64,000 bases of DNA from the NCBI RefSeq assembly GCF_027579695.1, contig NC_083574.1:41408559-41472558 (forward strand), read 5' to 3'. Source of the DNA: Neoarius graeffei (taxonomy: Eukaryota; Chordata; Actinopteri; Siluriformes; Ariidae). A model generated the notes under the pieces. It saw nothing but the letters and a program-made list of their open reading frames with translations, had not been told where the DNA came from and ran no database searches. The position numbers were made by a program, and so were the translations under genes. Positions within the stretch are counted from its first letter, which is position 1, and each line of letters begins with the position of its first letter. Below, piece after piece: positions 23,301 to 32,069 of this stretch.

Positions 23301-24652
23301 GCTTTCAAGTCATCAGCAGTGTAGGCACTGGGTGTAAACAACAGATAGTTTACAATGTCTGGGTAGCAAACAGATGGCAGAATTGGTGTCCGGTCCTCCT
23401 TATGTTTCCATTCTCCCTTGCCGCAAGTCTTATCATATGGGTCAAACCCATCAATCACAGCCAGTTTCTCCACATACCGTGCCCTTTCTGCAGCTGGTAA
23501 TGTACTCACATAACCAGAATTATCATCCATCGTGTCACTTTACTCTTGCTCGTACTTTGTTTTATATTGTGAGTGCATGTACTTGGTCTTCCAATATGGC
23601 GCCTAACAAAATCTCGCGGCGCGGTGACGTCATGCGGTAGCCCTCTATAGGTTGGTGAGCGGCTTTCTACTGATAATAGGGAAAAAAAATGTAAAGTTTG
23701 ATGATGATCCGGATCCAAAACTCACAAACTGTTAACAGGCATATCAGGTGAAAATTCAAATTCAGTCCAGATTGCTTGAAACTGGTCTCACTGAATTCAG
23801 AATTGAATGCAGAACAACATACTTTTTATTGAATTAAAATATGTTTATCCATTCTTAAGATATTGCAAATCAAAAATTGAAAAAATGGCTTAATTTTTAG
23901 AAAACTGACACAATATTCTGTTTTTGGATCACATGGTCCAAAATGGGCCTCATTAACCAATGAGAGCTAATGTTTTTTCTTAATAACTTTTTTTATTTTT
24001 CAAGATATTTATATGGAAATTGGCAGGCATGTAGATGGTTGTATACTGAATACAAAGTTTGAAAAATTTGTAAAAACAAATTATGCAAACTAGTATGTAA
24101 TTATTCTTATGTTAATTAGGTAAAAAGTTAAATCGGTGCACTCAATAAAAAAGTAATAAAATATTTCTAATGCACTCGTTGTGCTCTGTAGGCCTTTGTA
24201 TTTCTTAAAAGTAGGGCCTACTAGTGTTTATATTAAAGAATATAAATGATAATAGTCACAGCTTTCAAGGAAAACCTTGAAAAAACTGTGATCCACATTC
24301 AATAAACAATTCCAGTTAACTGAATTGAAATTGACACTCGCGTTTCTGACTTCCTTTTTTTTTTTTTTAAATATCATTCCAACCACTAAGATCTCAATAT
24401 TGTTCATCAAAACAACTACAATTATATTCTAAAATAGTTATTTATTTACAGTACATGAATCGGTTTGATTTGAAAAAAAAAAAGTAGGTAAAGCTACAAA
24501 AACTCACTTCAAAGTCCCCTGTGAATCATAACATCAAAACTAGCTGATGGAAAATTTTGCTGAATACTTCATCAGAAACAGTGAGAGCGAGAGAACATCC
24601 CTATGAAAGTTATCTAATTGATATTCACGAGTAATCCAGTCAGAAACCGATC

Positions 24653-24689
<37 letters not shown>

Positions 24690-26460
24690 TGACCGCTTTA
24701 CCGTGACTCAAAAAACGCCAGCAGTTTCCCGACATCCCATGAGCAGAGAGTGAACTCTGTTGTACCAACTTCAACCTGCCGCTACTCCCAAGGTACTGAA
24801 CAGATCTTAACGAGGTAAATGTCTTTGGAAAGCAGAGATAAGTTTTTTAATGAGAGTATTCAAGATAGAAAATATTCAGGAGTTAAGCAATGACAGGTTT
24901 GGAAACTTAGATGAGCGTCTGCATGCAGAATTTTCATAGCACGGGCAGCAAGCGTCTGATATGCCTACTGTTAATACATGTAAATATTGGTCCATGTACT
25001 GTATAACTGAACCCCTATATAATCAGTATGAAACTGTATACTCAGTGGGCATATAGATATATGGATCCACATCCCAGATTAGTAAACATCTGAACAGTTG
25101 AATATGTGGCTTGGTGGAGGTATGCATGCTACCGAGTGCCCTTCTAGTTTTAAAGATTTTTAAAAAATTTAAACTAGTTTGGGGGCACATACAACACAGG
25201 GTACATTCCTGCCTCATGCCCAGTGTACCCAGCCGAGGCTCAGGATCCACCACAACCCTGACAAGGGCTATGTCATGTCTGTGGAAGTGTGTACATCACC
25301 ACTGACATCCATCCATCTATTTTGGCATATCACTACAGCGACGTGGCCGCTCTGACAGCTTCAGCCATCAAAGTCTCTAGGGTGCATTACAGTAGTGGTC
25401 TCCCGTTGCCTTCTACTGGATTATTATAGAGGTTTTCTCCTCTCAACCATTCACACACACACGCATTCACACCTATGGAGAATTTAGAGCCACCAATTAG
25501 CCTAACCTGCATGTCTTTGGACTGTACCCGGAGGAAACCCACGCAGACATGGGGAGAACATGCAAACTCCACACAGAAAGGCCCCTGTTGATCGCTGGGC
25601 TCGAACCCAGAACCTTCTTGTGACAGTGCTAACCACTACACCACCGTGCCACCCACCCCGACATCAAAAAAAAAAAGTCAAAGTCCTTCCCACGCCTTAC
25701 AGTACCTGGTATTCCTAGGCAGTCTCCCACTCAAGTACTAACCAGGCCCAACCTGTATGTGGCGCATCGGGCGGCGCCGATCTCCGTTTCCATAGCCCTC
25801 GGTCTCTCGCCTATTACATAGCTAGGGTTACAGTGGGGGGCTAGTCCTCTGGTAACCACGAGAGTTTAACTCCCCATGCACATCTGTATTGCAGCGTGCC
25901 TTGCCAGATGGCGGTAGGTACCATTTTTATGATGGTCTTTGGTATGACCCGACCGTGAATAGAACTCACGATCTCCCGATCGAGAGGCGGACACGCTACC
26001 ACTAGGCCACTAGTCGGTCACCCACCCCTGACATACAGTATGTAAATGAGTTAAAGACCCCGTACCTTTCAGGTATGAATTTCTCTGGCTCGTGCCAATG
26101 CTCTGGGTCATAATGCAGGGAGCCTGCTGCGATCTCCAGTGTAGCTCCTTTAGGCAGTGACTGATTATTCACCACACAGTCACGCTCAACTATGCGCATA
26201 AATCTGCAATGCAACAAAAGAGTGAAACCAAAAGCACACAAAAGTAAAATTACTGTGAAAACATTTTTAATGTCAATCTATAAATTTCATATGTTTTTGT
26301 AGGAAAAAAAAACCCTGCGAAGTAGAGACTTCTGTGAGTGGGTAAATGAGCTTGTGATGTAGTCGTCATACCTAAACGCAGGTGGATACATCCTCAAGGC
26401 CTCACACACCACCATGTCTAAATATCTCAGCTCCTGAACATTAGTGTAATCTACTGAGTC
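14232..26460 (-). CDS. tbxas1: Thromboxane A synthase (CYP5A), last four exons
   Basis: The C-terminal part of a microsomal cytochrome P450 that isomerises prostaglandin H2 to thromboxane A2. Exons in transcript order are 26372-26460, 26066-26203, 14480-14642 and 14232-14324; all junctions keep frame. Visible landmarks are the K-helix ExxR (CEALRMYPPAFR), the PERF region (EPEKFIPER|F), the haem loop FGAGPRSCVGMRLAQLE with its cysteine ligand, and the C-terminal LGPKNGVFVKI typical of thromboxane synthase rather than CYP3A. The 11.4-kb third intron is packed with transposons. Upstream exons, including the I-helix, were not found. Convergent parp12 matches human synteny. Confidence 0.9.
14480..14642 (-). 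CDS. tbxas1: tbxas1 exon with haem-binding loop
   Basis: Acceptor CTGTCTCAG; donor GAG|GTGTGT. The first base completes Arg of PER; then FTPEAKASRHPFVYLPFGAG, PRSCVGMRLAQLEIRMALVN and IFKTFSVEACEDTE. The Cys in RSCVG is the axial haem ligand. Confidence 0.92.
15187..15510 (-). pseudogene. Tc1-like transposase fragment
   Basis: Open stretch beginning MWSDESRFTLLLSDRCVRVR with the first catalytic Asp. The region of the second Asp reads LFFNGTGYKIRAQIV, so that motif is lost. The C-terminal part continues in another frame at 14963-15190. A relic only. Confidence 0.65.
16235..16940. mobile_element. Non-autonomous TIR element (Harbinger-like), copy 1
   Basis: Ends share TTTACATTAGACCGTATC in inverted orientation. 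A sister copy of 689 bp at 42566-43254 is flanked by a 3-bp ATA duplication, which suggests a PIF/Harbinger-type element. Internal sequence is GC-rich with a short direct repeat (GTGCACACAGCAAC twice near 16296-16340). No transposase. Confidence 0.7.
17384..17571 (-). pseudogene. Captured exon fragment of the YqaJ/SWIM-type family (hAT copy 2)
   Basis: Reads ENDPSVEFPDISDYLALQTL, then FYTDKQMKTWKSMEENNFLY and VAGLKIWGSGHYKINPVSFL, ending at donor-like CCCGG|GTAAAT. It is an open-frame homologue of 10927-11114 with about a dozen substitutions. Confidence 0.5.
18737..19075 (-). mobile_element. Old DANA-type SINE
   Basis: Reverse-strand copy with head-like GTGAGGTGACAGTGCTAACC and body blocks such as GGTGGGGTACACCCTAG. 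Much more diverged than the other copies, so an older insertion or subfamily. Confidence 0.7.
19415..19790 (-). mobile_element. Degenerate Tc1-like transposase relic
   Basis: The plus strand reads CCATTGCTCCAGGGTCCAGT, then TGGGCGCTCTACTGGTCTTG, and later TGCCATTACGGAGATGCCCT and CAATGATTTGGCC. This matches, on the reverse strand, a frequent teleost Tc1-like transposase sequence (from memory). No intact frame remains. Confidence 0.45.
19793..19975. repeat. Degenerate SINE/LINE tail
   Basis: A CAGGTCTTTATTGTCAACAC block with CACAGTGAGAAG-like sequence, similar to the tail at 29750-29820. Fragmentary. Confidence 0.35.
20009..20372 (-). mobile_element. DANA-like SINE, full length
   Basis: Reverse copy with 12-bp duplications ACCAATAAACTT at 19997-20008 and 20373-20384. 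Confidence 0.9.
20405..21630 (-). repeat. Hairpin-headed periodic repeat array (family 1), second copy
   Basis: A reverse-oriented relative of 2870-4190. The hairpin head GGGCCTTTCGGCCAGCAGGG lies near 21607-21626, next to GGACGGATGGACGGAC. Several units of about 180 bp with AGGAGTTGATTTCAGAAG-type blocks follow, and a second internal head lies at 20750-20820. The far end carries AGTGCTCTGAGAGCACAC, a different small palindrome. Confidence 0.7.
21631..22124. other. tbxas1 intron stretch, nothing recognised
   Basis: AT-rich sequence without coding exons, RNA genes or a known repeat. Confidence 0.4.
22125..22620 (+). repeat. Hairpin-headed array, GTTTG family
   Basis: Starts with hairpin CCTCTGCCAACTTTGTTGGA followed by TTCGCCTCCGTTTGTTTGCC. 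Three units follow, each with AACTCAAAAAGTAGTG and GATTTTGATGAAATT blocks (22192, 22335, 22465 approx). No ORF follows the period. Confidence 0.6.
22621..23649 (-). mobile_element. TIR element carrying a YqaJ/SWIM-family first exon
   Basis: Ends TATAGAGGG and CCCTCTATA, with longer imperfect inverted similarity inside (GCGCCATTTTGGAAGACC left, GGTCTTCCAATATGGCGCC right). A 2-bp TA duplication is possible. This and the YqaJ-family exon fit an ISL2EU-type element as I remember that superfamily. Internal sequence beyond the exon is non-coding, so it is a deletion derivative. Confidence 0.55.
23204..23530 (-). pseudogene. First exon of a YqaJ/SWIM-type element protein
   Basis: ATG at 23530 opens 109 codons: MDDNSGYVSTLPAAERARYV, later PSVCYPDIVNYLLFTPSAYT and ADDLKAYKGLQAYNYVVSGL, ending VMAK at donor AAG|GTAATC in phase 0. 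The family is typically transposon-encoded in fish, with SWIM zinc-finger and YqaJ nuclease domains in later exons (recalled). Those exons are absent here, so this is a fragment although its frame is intact. Confidence 0.55.
23736..24966 (-). mobile_element. Non-autonomous hAT-like element, copy B
   Basis: Ends CAGGCATATCAG and CTGATATGCCT, flanked by an exact 8-bp ACTGTTAA duplication (23728-23735, 24967-24974). It is an inverted homologue of 869-2041 with a (GA)n expansion at about 24656-24688 that the other copy lacks. Confidence 0.8.
25190..25270 (+). repeat. Fragment of a second SINE type
   Basis: CATTCCTGCCTCATGCCCAG and AGGCTCAGGATCCACCAC are typical of a different teleost SINE body ending in a CCCTGAC block. 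Short and diverged. Confidence 0.4.
25416..25650 (-). mobile_element. DANA-like SINE, truncated
   Basis: Only the tRNA head and anterior body remain on the reverse strand (CACCGTGCCACCC end, CTGCATGTCTTTGGACTG body). The distal body and tail are missing. Confidence 0.7.
25665..26019 (-). mobile_element. tRNA-derived SINE with a 5S rRNA-derived module
   Basis: tRNA-like head at the high end (reverse strand GTGGCCTAGTGG-type box A with one base lost, box B-like). The body matches 3803-4121 and 47642-47932. At 25697-25755 lies a block whose reverse strand reads GGGCCTGGTTAGTACTTGAG, TGGGAGACTGCCTAGGAATA and CCAGGTACTGTAA, matching the 3' half of vertebrate 5S rRNA. Flanking duplications are ACCCACCCC(T)GACAT at 25651-25664 and 26020-26034. 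The tail is a T-run on the plus strand. Confidence 0.85.
26066..26203 (-). CDS. tbxas1: tbxas1 exon (PERF region)
   Basis: Acceptor CATTGCAG; donor GAAAG|GTACGG. It encodes FMRIVERDCVVNNQSLPKGA, TLEIAAGSLHYDPEHWHEPE and KFIPE plus two bases of Arg. The DPEHW and PER motifs are typical of P450 CYP3/CYP5 families. Confidence 0.92.
26372..26460 (-). CDS. tbxas1: tbxas1 exon (K-helix ExxR)
   Basis: Acceptor TTTCTTGTAG; donor TTTAG|GTATGA. It encodes DSVDYTNVQELRYLDMVVCE and ALRMYPPAF plus two bases of Arg. EALR is the invariant ExxR of the K helix. Confidence 0.92.
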
Positions 26461-27435
26461 CTACAAGAAACAGTGGAAACACAAAATTCATCAGAAATGG
26501 CACTGGGTGAAAGAAAATGCATGCATTTGCATTCTAATAGGAGGCTTTTTCCTTTGTTATTTATAGTGTAGTAGTAACAGATATCCAGCAGGGGGAAACC
26601 GTGCACCACAATTCAAAGCCCATTTGAAAATAAAGGTAATTTAATGTAAATATCCCATTGACATGAACTCTATCAGTTCACCAAATAATAATTGTTTTAA
26701 TAATCAAATCTTAATATTTAAATACTGATCCGTTTTATACCTGTGGGCCCATGTTTGCATATCCATTTGACAAGTTGTTTATTCTGTTTTAGTGCCCTTT
26801 ATACATACATGTAGCACTACAGAGAGAAGTAAGAACGTTCAGTGATGCCAAGGTTTAGCAAATACGGGGTCATGGACTGTTTATGAATGCCTCCAGCCTC
26901 CTCTTTCCCCCCGTCACTGCCTGTCAGACAGTGTGTGGCTGTAATAAATGGCCCGGCTGACTGAAATCACTCTGCTTTCTCACTGAAAGCAGAACCCCAG
27001 AAGACCAGGCAGGGTGAGGGAGGCTGCCATGCTATGCGCACACACACACACACACACACACACGCTCTACAGACGCCCTCATCGTCTGGCTGGACTGTCA
27101 CTTCTTGTTGGCAGCTGCACTATTCCAGACCAGAGTGACATGTCCTTAACGAAAGGTTAGGTGGAAAGCCAGAGAGGAAGGAGACATACACTGGGACAGA
27201 TCTGCCTTTCAATAAGACACACACTGAAAGGCACACTGGGAAAATATGGAGTAAAAGTTGCTCTGAGGGCAATCTCTGAGAGATCTAGTCCAATATGACT
27301 GCTGTCACTAATACAGTCACCTAAGGTGTCATCCAAAATTCATCTTTCCATCTGGTATCCAAGATGGTGTGGCCATGTCCAGACGTCACCCTGGCTGCTC
27401 TGCTTAGATCATGTTACAATTTAGTTGTTTGGCTT
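26461..27435. other. tbxas1 intron stretch, simple repeat only
   Basis: No exon or named transposon found. A (CA)n run lies near 27037-27063. Confidence 0.4.
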
Positions 27436-27439
27436 TTAG

Positions 27440-28060
27440 CTGGAGAACCGAGCATTATAGTGCCAGGCTCACAGCCTCTCACTGAGACCAAGGAGCTAGT
27501 TGTGGACTTCAACAACTCGGAAGCATAAATAGGTCTCGGTGGACATGGTGAGCAGCTTTCTTTTAAAATCTCGGTATGCACATCACCAAGGACCTGATGT
27601 GGTCCGTATATGTCCATACACAGGCCATTAGTCAGCGTCTTTACTACTTTGCTAGCTGAGGAAATTCAAGGTCTCCCCGGTAAGCTGAAAACTTTCCACA
27701 CCGGCGCCACAGAAAGCATGATTTGGGAAGCGTTCCATCCAAGACCGTAAAGCCCTTTTAGAGAGTGGTGCGTTCAGCAGAGCACATCTCCAGGTCAGTC
27801 CTGCCCTCCCTGTAGGGCATCTACACCAGGCGGTGCAGGATTAAGGCAATAAAAATCATCAAGGAGTCTCCCCACCCTAGCAATGGACTGTTCAGTGTGC
27901 TGAAATCAGGCAAGCGTCTCTGTAGCTTGTTAGCCAAGACAGAGAGACTCAGGAGGAGCTTCTACCCTCAGGCTATAGGACACTTAACTCTGACATGCCC
28001 GGTAACATTCCTTACACAAGGACAACACTCATTTTCTTCAATTATTATGGTTAATTGCTA
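27440..28060 (+). mobile_element. Degenerate LINE 3' region (L2/Rex-like)
   Basis: Fragments such as ACCAAGGAGCTAGTTGTGGA, ACATCACCAAGGACCTGATG, TACACCAGGCGGTGCAGGAT and AATCATCAAGGAGTCTCCCC follow the order of a common teleost LINE reverse transcriptase C-terminus. The frame is lost. Confidence 0.45.
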
Positions 28061-28605
28061 ATACGAGTCCCCATGCCTTATTTCCTACACAGGGGTTTAT
28101 GTTTACATCTCGTGGTTGCAGTATTCACCCTCTACTCTCTCTCTACAGCTTCAGCATTTTGCACACATCTTATTTGTATTTATATACACAACTCTTCTAG
28201 TGCTACTAATTCGCACATGTGCATACAGGCATATTATGATACTACAGCCACTTTCACTTCTGCTCTTTAATTATCATTTTCCACGATGTCTTATCTTGGT
28301 GACTGTTCTTACCCTGGATATAATACTCTTTGCACATTGCCTCTGTCACCTAGTTTCTCGAGAACGTCATCGCTTCCCCCCCCCCCAATTTGTGTCTTGT
28401 CCTATTATTAATTTATTTTCTGAAATGATTGCTTTTCTTTTTAAACTAGCACAATCTTGGAGCCAGCCAGACATTCCACTGCTTGTTGTTCCTGTATAAC
28501 TAAGTACGGTATGTAACAAATACAACTCTTGAATCTTGCTACTCTCATCAAAGAAATCTCAAAGTCCTGTGAGAGAGGGGTCAATTAAGATAAGTAGGAG
28601 TTATG
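28061..28605. other. No feature recognised
   Basis: AT-rich sequence with a C-run at about 28377-28386. The open frame at 28116-28499 has no recognisable domain and low-complexity composition. Confidence 0.35.
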
Positions 28606-28607
28606 CA

Positions 28608-28936
28608 GGGTGGCACGGTAGTGCAGTGGTGAGCACTGTCGCCTCACAACAAGAAGGTCCTGGGTTCGAGCCCAGGGCCTGTGTGGAGTTTGCATGTGCT
28701 CCGGTTTCCCCCGCAGTCCAAAGACATGCAGGTTAGGTTAACTGGTGACTCTAAATTGACCGTAGGTGTGAATGTGAGTGTGAATGGTTGTCTGTGTCTA
28801 TGTGTCAGCCCTGTGATGACCTGGCGACTTGTCCAGGGTGTACTCCGCCTTTCGCCCGTAGGCAGCTGGGATAGGCTCCAGCTTGCCTGCGACCCTGTAG
28901 AACAGGATAAAGCGGCTAGAGATAAAGAGATGAGAT
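28608..28936 (+). mobile_element. DANA-like SINE with internal deletion
   Basis: Head GGTGGCACGGTAGTGCAGTG, box B GGTTCGAGCCC. The block between the head and GTGTGGAGTTTGCATG is shortened, as is the region after it. Tail GATAAAGAGATGAGA. Confidence 0.82.
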
Positions 28937-29080
28937 TTACTATCTCATAATTATGACTTGGTATCTCATAATAATGAAATATGAGAAAGTGTCTCATAAT
29001 TATGCCTTAGTATCTCATAATAATGAGACAACTCATAATTTTGAGAAAATGTACTCATTATGAAATAGTAAGTCATTATT
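28937..29080. repeat. Short tandem palindromic repeat (TCTCATAATTATGA-type)
   Basis: Six or so alternating units of TATCTCATAATAATGA and TCTCATAATTATG, each nearly self-complementary. AT-rich minisatellite. Confidence 0.6.
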
Positions 29081-29088
29081 AGTATAGG

Positions 29089-29213
29089 TAATCGTATGGG
29101 GCCGAGTAAAATTAAAGATTAATTTCACGAGTGATTTCAAAGTTTTGAAAATTTCAAAACTTCGAAATCACGAGTGAAATTGATCCATAATTTTACGAGG
29201 AACCATACGATTA
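29089..29213. repeat. Large palindrome, about 60-bp arms
   Basis: The left arm begins TAATCGTATGG and the right arm ends CCATACGATTA. Between them AATTTCACGAGTGATTTC faces GAAATCACGAGTGAAATT around a centre near GTTTTGAAAATTTCAAAAC. Probably the folded end of a non-autonomous DNA element. Confidence 0.7.
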
Positions 29214-29335
29214 CTTGTTTATAATATACAGGGCCAAATTCATACTTCGGAAGCCATTCAAGTTCACAACATTTGTCATTCGCGTTTTCTGGACCAATCA
29301 GGGCGCAGGACTATCTTGCACGTTTGAATCAGTTT

Positions 29336-29536
29336 CTAAAGCATTCCTTGTTTTCGCAAATCTCTCGCTTTTCCCTCGAGGACTTTTCGTGATTCTTGAA
29401 AAGTAACATCTTTCAGGATTGATCCCGGGTATTTCTCTTGTCTCAGATGCCGATCCAATGCTGCCTGCATTACTTTAAGAGAGTCTGCTTCGTAGTTTTC
29501 CCCATTTTCTTTCCTCACTTCTGCATAAAACTGTGT
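29336..29536 (-). pseudogene. Crypton-type (DUF3504) protein fragment
   Basis: The reverse strand reads YAEVRKENGENYEADSLKVM, QAALDRHLRQEKYPGSILKD and SRKVLEGKARDLRKQGML. This matches the start of the DUF3504 domain known from Crypton tyrosine-recombinase elements and the host genes derived from them (recalled). A SINE fragment abuts its upstream end at 29537 and a stop follows QGML. Only about 65 residues remain. Confidence 0.55.
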
Positions 29537-29668
29537 TAGCCCTGCGATGACCTGGCGACTTGTCCAGGGTGTACCCCGCCTTTTGCCCGTAGTCAGCTGG
29601 GATAGGCTCCAGCTGCCTTGCGACCCTGTAGAACAGGATAAAGCGGCTACAGATAATGGATGGATGAG
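29537..29668 (+). mobile_element. DANA-like SINE, 3' fragment
   Basis: Begins in the body at GTTAGCCCTGCGATGACCTG and ends GGCTACAGATAATGGATGGA. 5'-truncated, adjacent to the Crypton-type fragment. Confidence 0.75.
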
Positions 29669-29749
29669 TTACGCATCACTCTCTTTCTGCTTGTATAAAC
29701 CCTATACAGTAGGATGATCACATTTGACCTGCAAATGTATAATATGAAT

Positions 29750-30070
29750 AAACAAGAAGCCTTTATTTGTCACCATATACACTCAAGCACAGTGAAATTC
29801 TTCCTTGGCATTAAACCCATTTAAAGCAGTGAACACACACACACACACACACACACACATACCCAGAGCAGTGGGCAGCTATGCTACAGCACCTGGGGAG
29901 CAGTTGAGGGTTAGGTGCCTCGCTCAAAGGCACTTCAGCCATGATACCAAGGGAGGGGAAAGTGCTGTTCATTCACTCAACTCCCCTCATGCTTTTTTAT
30001 TTTTTTAATTTAATTTAATTGAACCAGCGACCCTTTGGGTCCAAGGCTGCTTTGCTAACCTTCAGGCCAT
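29750..30070 (-). mobile_element. tRNA SINE of a third type (CACAGTGAAATTC tail)
   Basis: The plus strand shows CCTTTATTTGTCACCATATA, then AGCACAGTGAAATTC, an (AC)n run near 29826-29848, GGTTAGGTGCCTCGCTCAAA and GAACCAGCGACCC. This is the reverse complement of the SINE tail also seen at 35770-35880 and 40070-40285. Confidence 0.55.
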
Positions 30071-30394
30071 GGCTGCCCCCAGCAGCTTAAGAATGATGCA
30101 GCCAAGCATAAACCAGGTCGTCCAGCGTTCCTTAATTTTTTTTTCTTTCCCCCCAACAGGTAGACTTTTTACGGTAAAACCTGAGCTCGTCTGGGATTTG
30201 AACCCAGGACCTCTCGCACCCCAAGTGAGAATCATACCCTCAGACCAACAAGCCAAATAGCCCACAAAAGTAGCAAATGCATACAACATGACTGTGGGTC
30301 GGGTCAGGTTGGGTCCATCTGTCCGTCCATCCCTCCCTCCCACACACACACTATTGTTAAGCATTACAAGAACTAGATCTCATAATATACTCAA

Positions 30395-30600
30395 TTTTAA
30401 CAGCTCCAGAATTATTGGCCCCCTTTCTGTCAATCAGCAACATTTCATAAAATGAACACCACATGCCATGAATGATATTTTGAACTTAAACACACGGGGA
30501 TCTGATACAGTTTCGTATCTGCACATATGACGTTTTCAGTGCTGGACAATTTCTTTGAACTATTCAGTTTTCATAATTATTGGCACCCCACAATTAACAG
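30395..30600. repeat. Possible Tc1/mariner-type MITE remnant
   Basis: Inverted ends CAGAATTATTGGCCCCC and ATAATTATTGGCACCCC frame about 200 bp. Flanking TA is unclear. Confidence 0.35.
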
Positions 30601-31179
30601 TTAATGCTAGGCATAAACCCTGAATGTGATGCCAGTCCTTTGCATGGCATCATGCACGAGATTCCACTGGCATGGAAACCCAGAAGGACACAGGAAGAAT
30701 ATGAGAAATTCCTCACAGAGAGGCTCCTGAGCTCAGGACTGAAATCAGGATCATGGAGCCGTGAGGCAGCAACACGAACAGCGGTGCCACTGCCAAGACT
30801 GAGATGATTTCAAAGAAAGAACAGGTGACAACTTTTCAGTCTTCAACTTTCCAGTTTTAGTGAATCTGTGCCTGCTGTAACCTCAGATTCCTGTTCTTGT
30901 CTGACAGGAGTGGAACCCTTCTGATATAGTAGCCTATCCCCCTGAAAGTTTGGTGTGTGGTGTATTAGGAGATGTTTTTCTGCTCACCAGGGTTGTCGAG
31001 TGGTTATTTGGGTCACCATAGTCTTTCTTGAATCAGTCTGGCCCTTCTCCTTTGACCTCTCTCATCAACAAGGCATTTCCTCTTACAGAACTGCTGTTCA
31101 CTGGAAGCTAGCTAGCTATTTATTTATTGATTGCACCATTCTGTATGAACTTTAGAGACTGTTGTATGGGGAAATCCCA

Positions 31180-31385
31180 AGAGATCAGCTGTTTCTGAAA
31201 TACTGAAAACAGCCCTGTCTGGCACCAACAACAATCACTGCGATCACATTTTCCCCCTGTTGAACATTAACTGAAGCTTGTGACTTCTATCTGCATAACT
31301 GTATACCACATGATTGGCTGATTGGATAATTGCATGAATCAGCAGCTGTACAGTTGTTCCGAATAAAGTGGCTGGTGAGCATGTA
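31180..31385. repeat. Common teleost dispersed repeat 3' end
   Basis: Contains CTGTTTCTGAAATACTGAAA, TGTCTGGCACCAACAACAAT, CCACATGATTGGCTGATTGG and GTTCCGAATAAAGTGGCTGG, which I recall as a frequent fish repeat. A (TG/TA)n run follows at 31385-31430. Confidence 0.4.
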
Positions 31386-31840
31386 TGTGTGTGTATATAT
31401 ACACGTGTGTGTGTGTGTGTGTATATATGCGCACTAACGTTCCCCCAGTGACAGTGGGCATGCATGCCAAGCAGACTCAACATAAAACCAAACATAAAAC
31501 GGACAGAAAGACAGCTGGCTGCATTCACCGTACAGGGTAAAGCAGAAATATTTCCAGTCTAATAAGTTAGCTGGACTCCATTTGGAATTAGATCGCTGCC
31601 CAGAGTGAAGCTACAGCAGAATAACAGAAGTTTGTGAAGCGGCACTAAGCTGCTAATGGAGGACCCAGTCAGGCTGGAGGCTGCACACCACTGAACCGTA
31701 AGGTACTACAGGACCAGGGCTTGACAAAGTTGACTATTCATAGGTGTTTTTTTTTTTTTAATTTTAAATCAGTGCTTTACAGGCATATGCACTTGTCCTG
31801 TTACTGTATTTATATAAAAGGATATTGATGGATTCATGGG
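31386..31840. other. Simple repeat and unassigned sequence
   Basis: A (TG)n/(TA)n patch at 31385-31430, then sequence without recognisable features and a T-run near 31748. Confidence 0.35.
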
Positions 31841-31844
31841 AACT

Positions 31845-31990
31845 AGCCAGGCTTGGGGGAAGTCATGGCCAACTGGTTACAGAACCAGCTTTAGGACTAA
31901 AAGGTTGCTAGTTCAAGTCCCTGAACCAGCAGGACCGGCTCAAGTGCCCTTGAGCAAGGCGCCTAACCCCCAGCTACTCCGGCAAGAGTG
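31845..31990 (+). mobile_element. tRNA-derived SINE fragment
   Basis: Box A-like TGGCCAACTGGTTACAGAAC and box B-like GCTAGTTCAAGTCCC, then CTTGAGCAAGGCGCCTAACC, which links it to the third SINE type. Confidence 0.5.
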
Positions 31991-32069
31991 GTAGCGTACC
32001 TTGTATCTGATTAGCCAGAGAAAAACTGATGATGTGATTATCAGTTCGAGCAAGAACCCAGCCATAACT

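Noticed and set aside
25697..25755. 5S rRNA gene
   Set aside because: Only the 3' half matches, it lies inside a SINE with its own target duplications, and several conserved bases differ.
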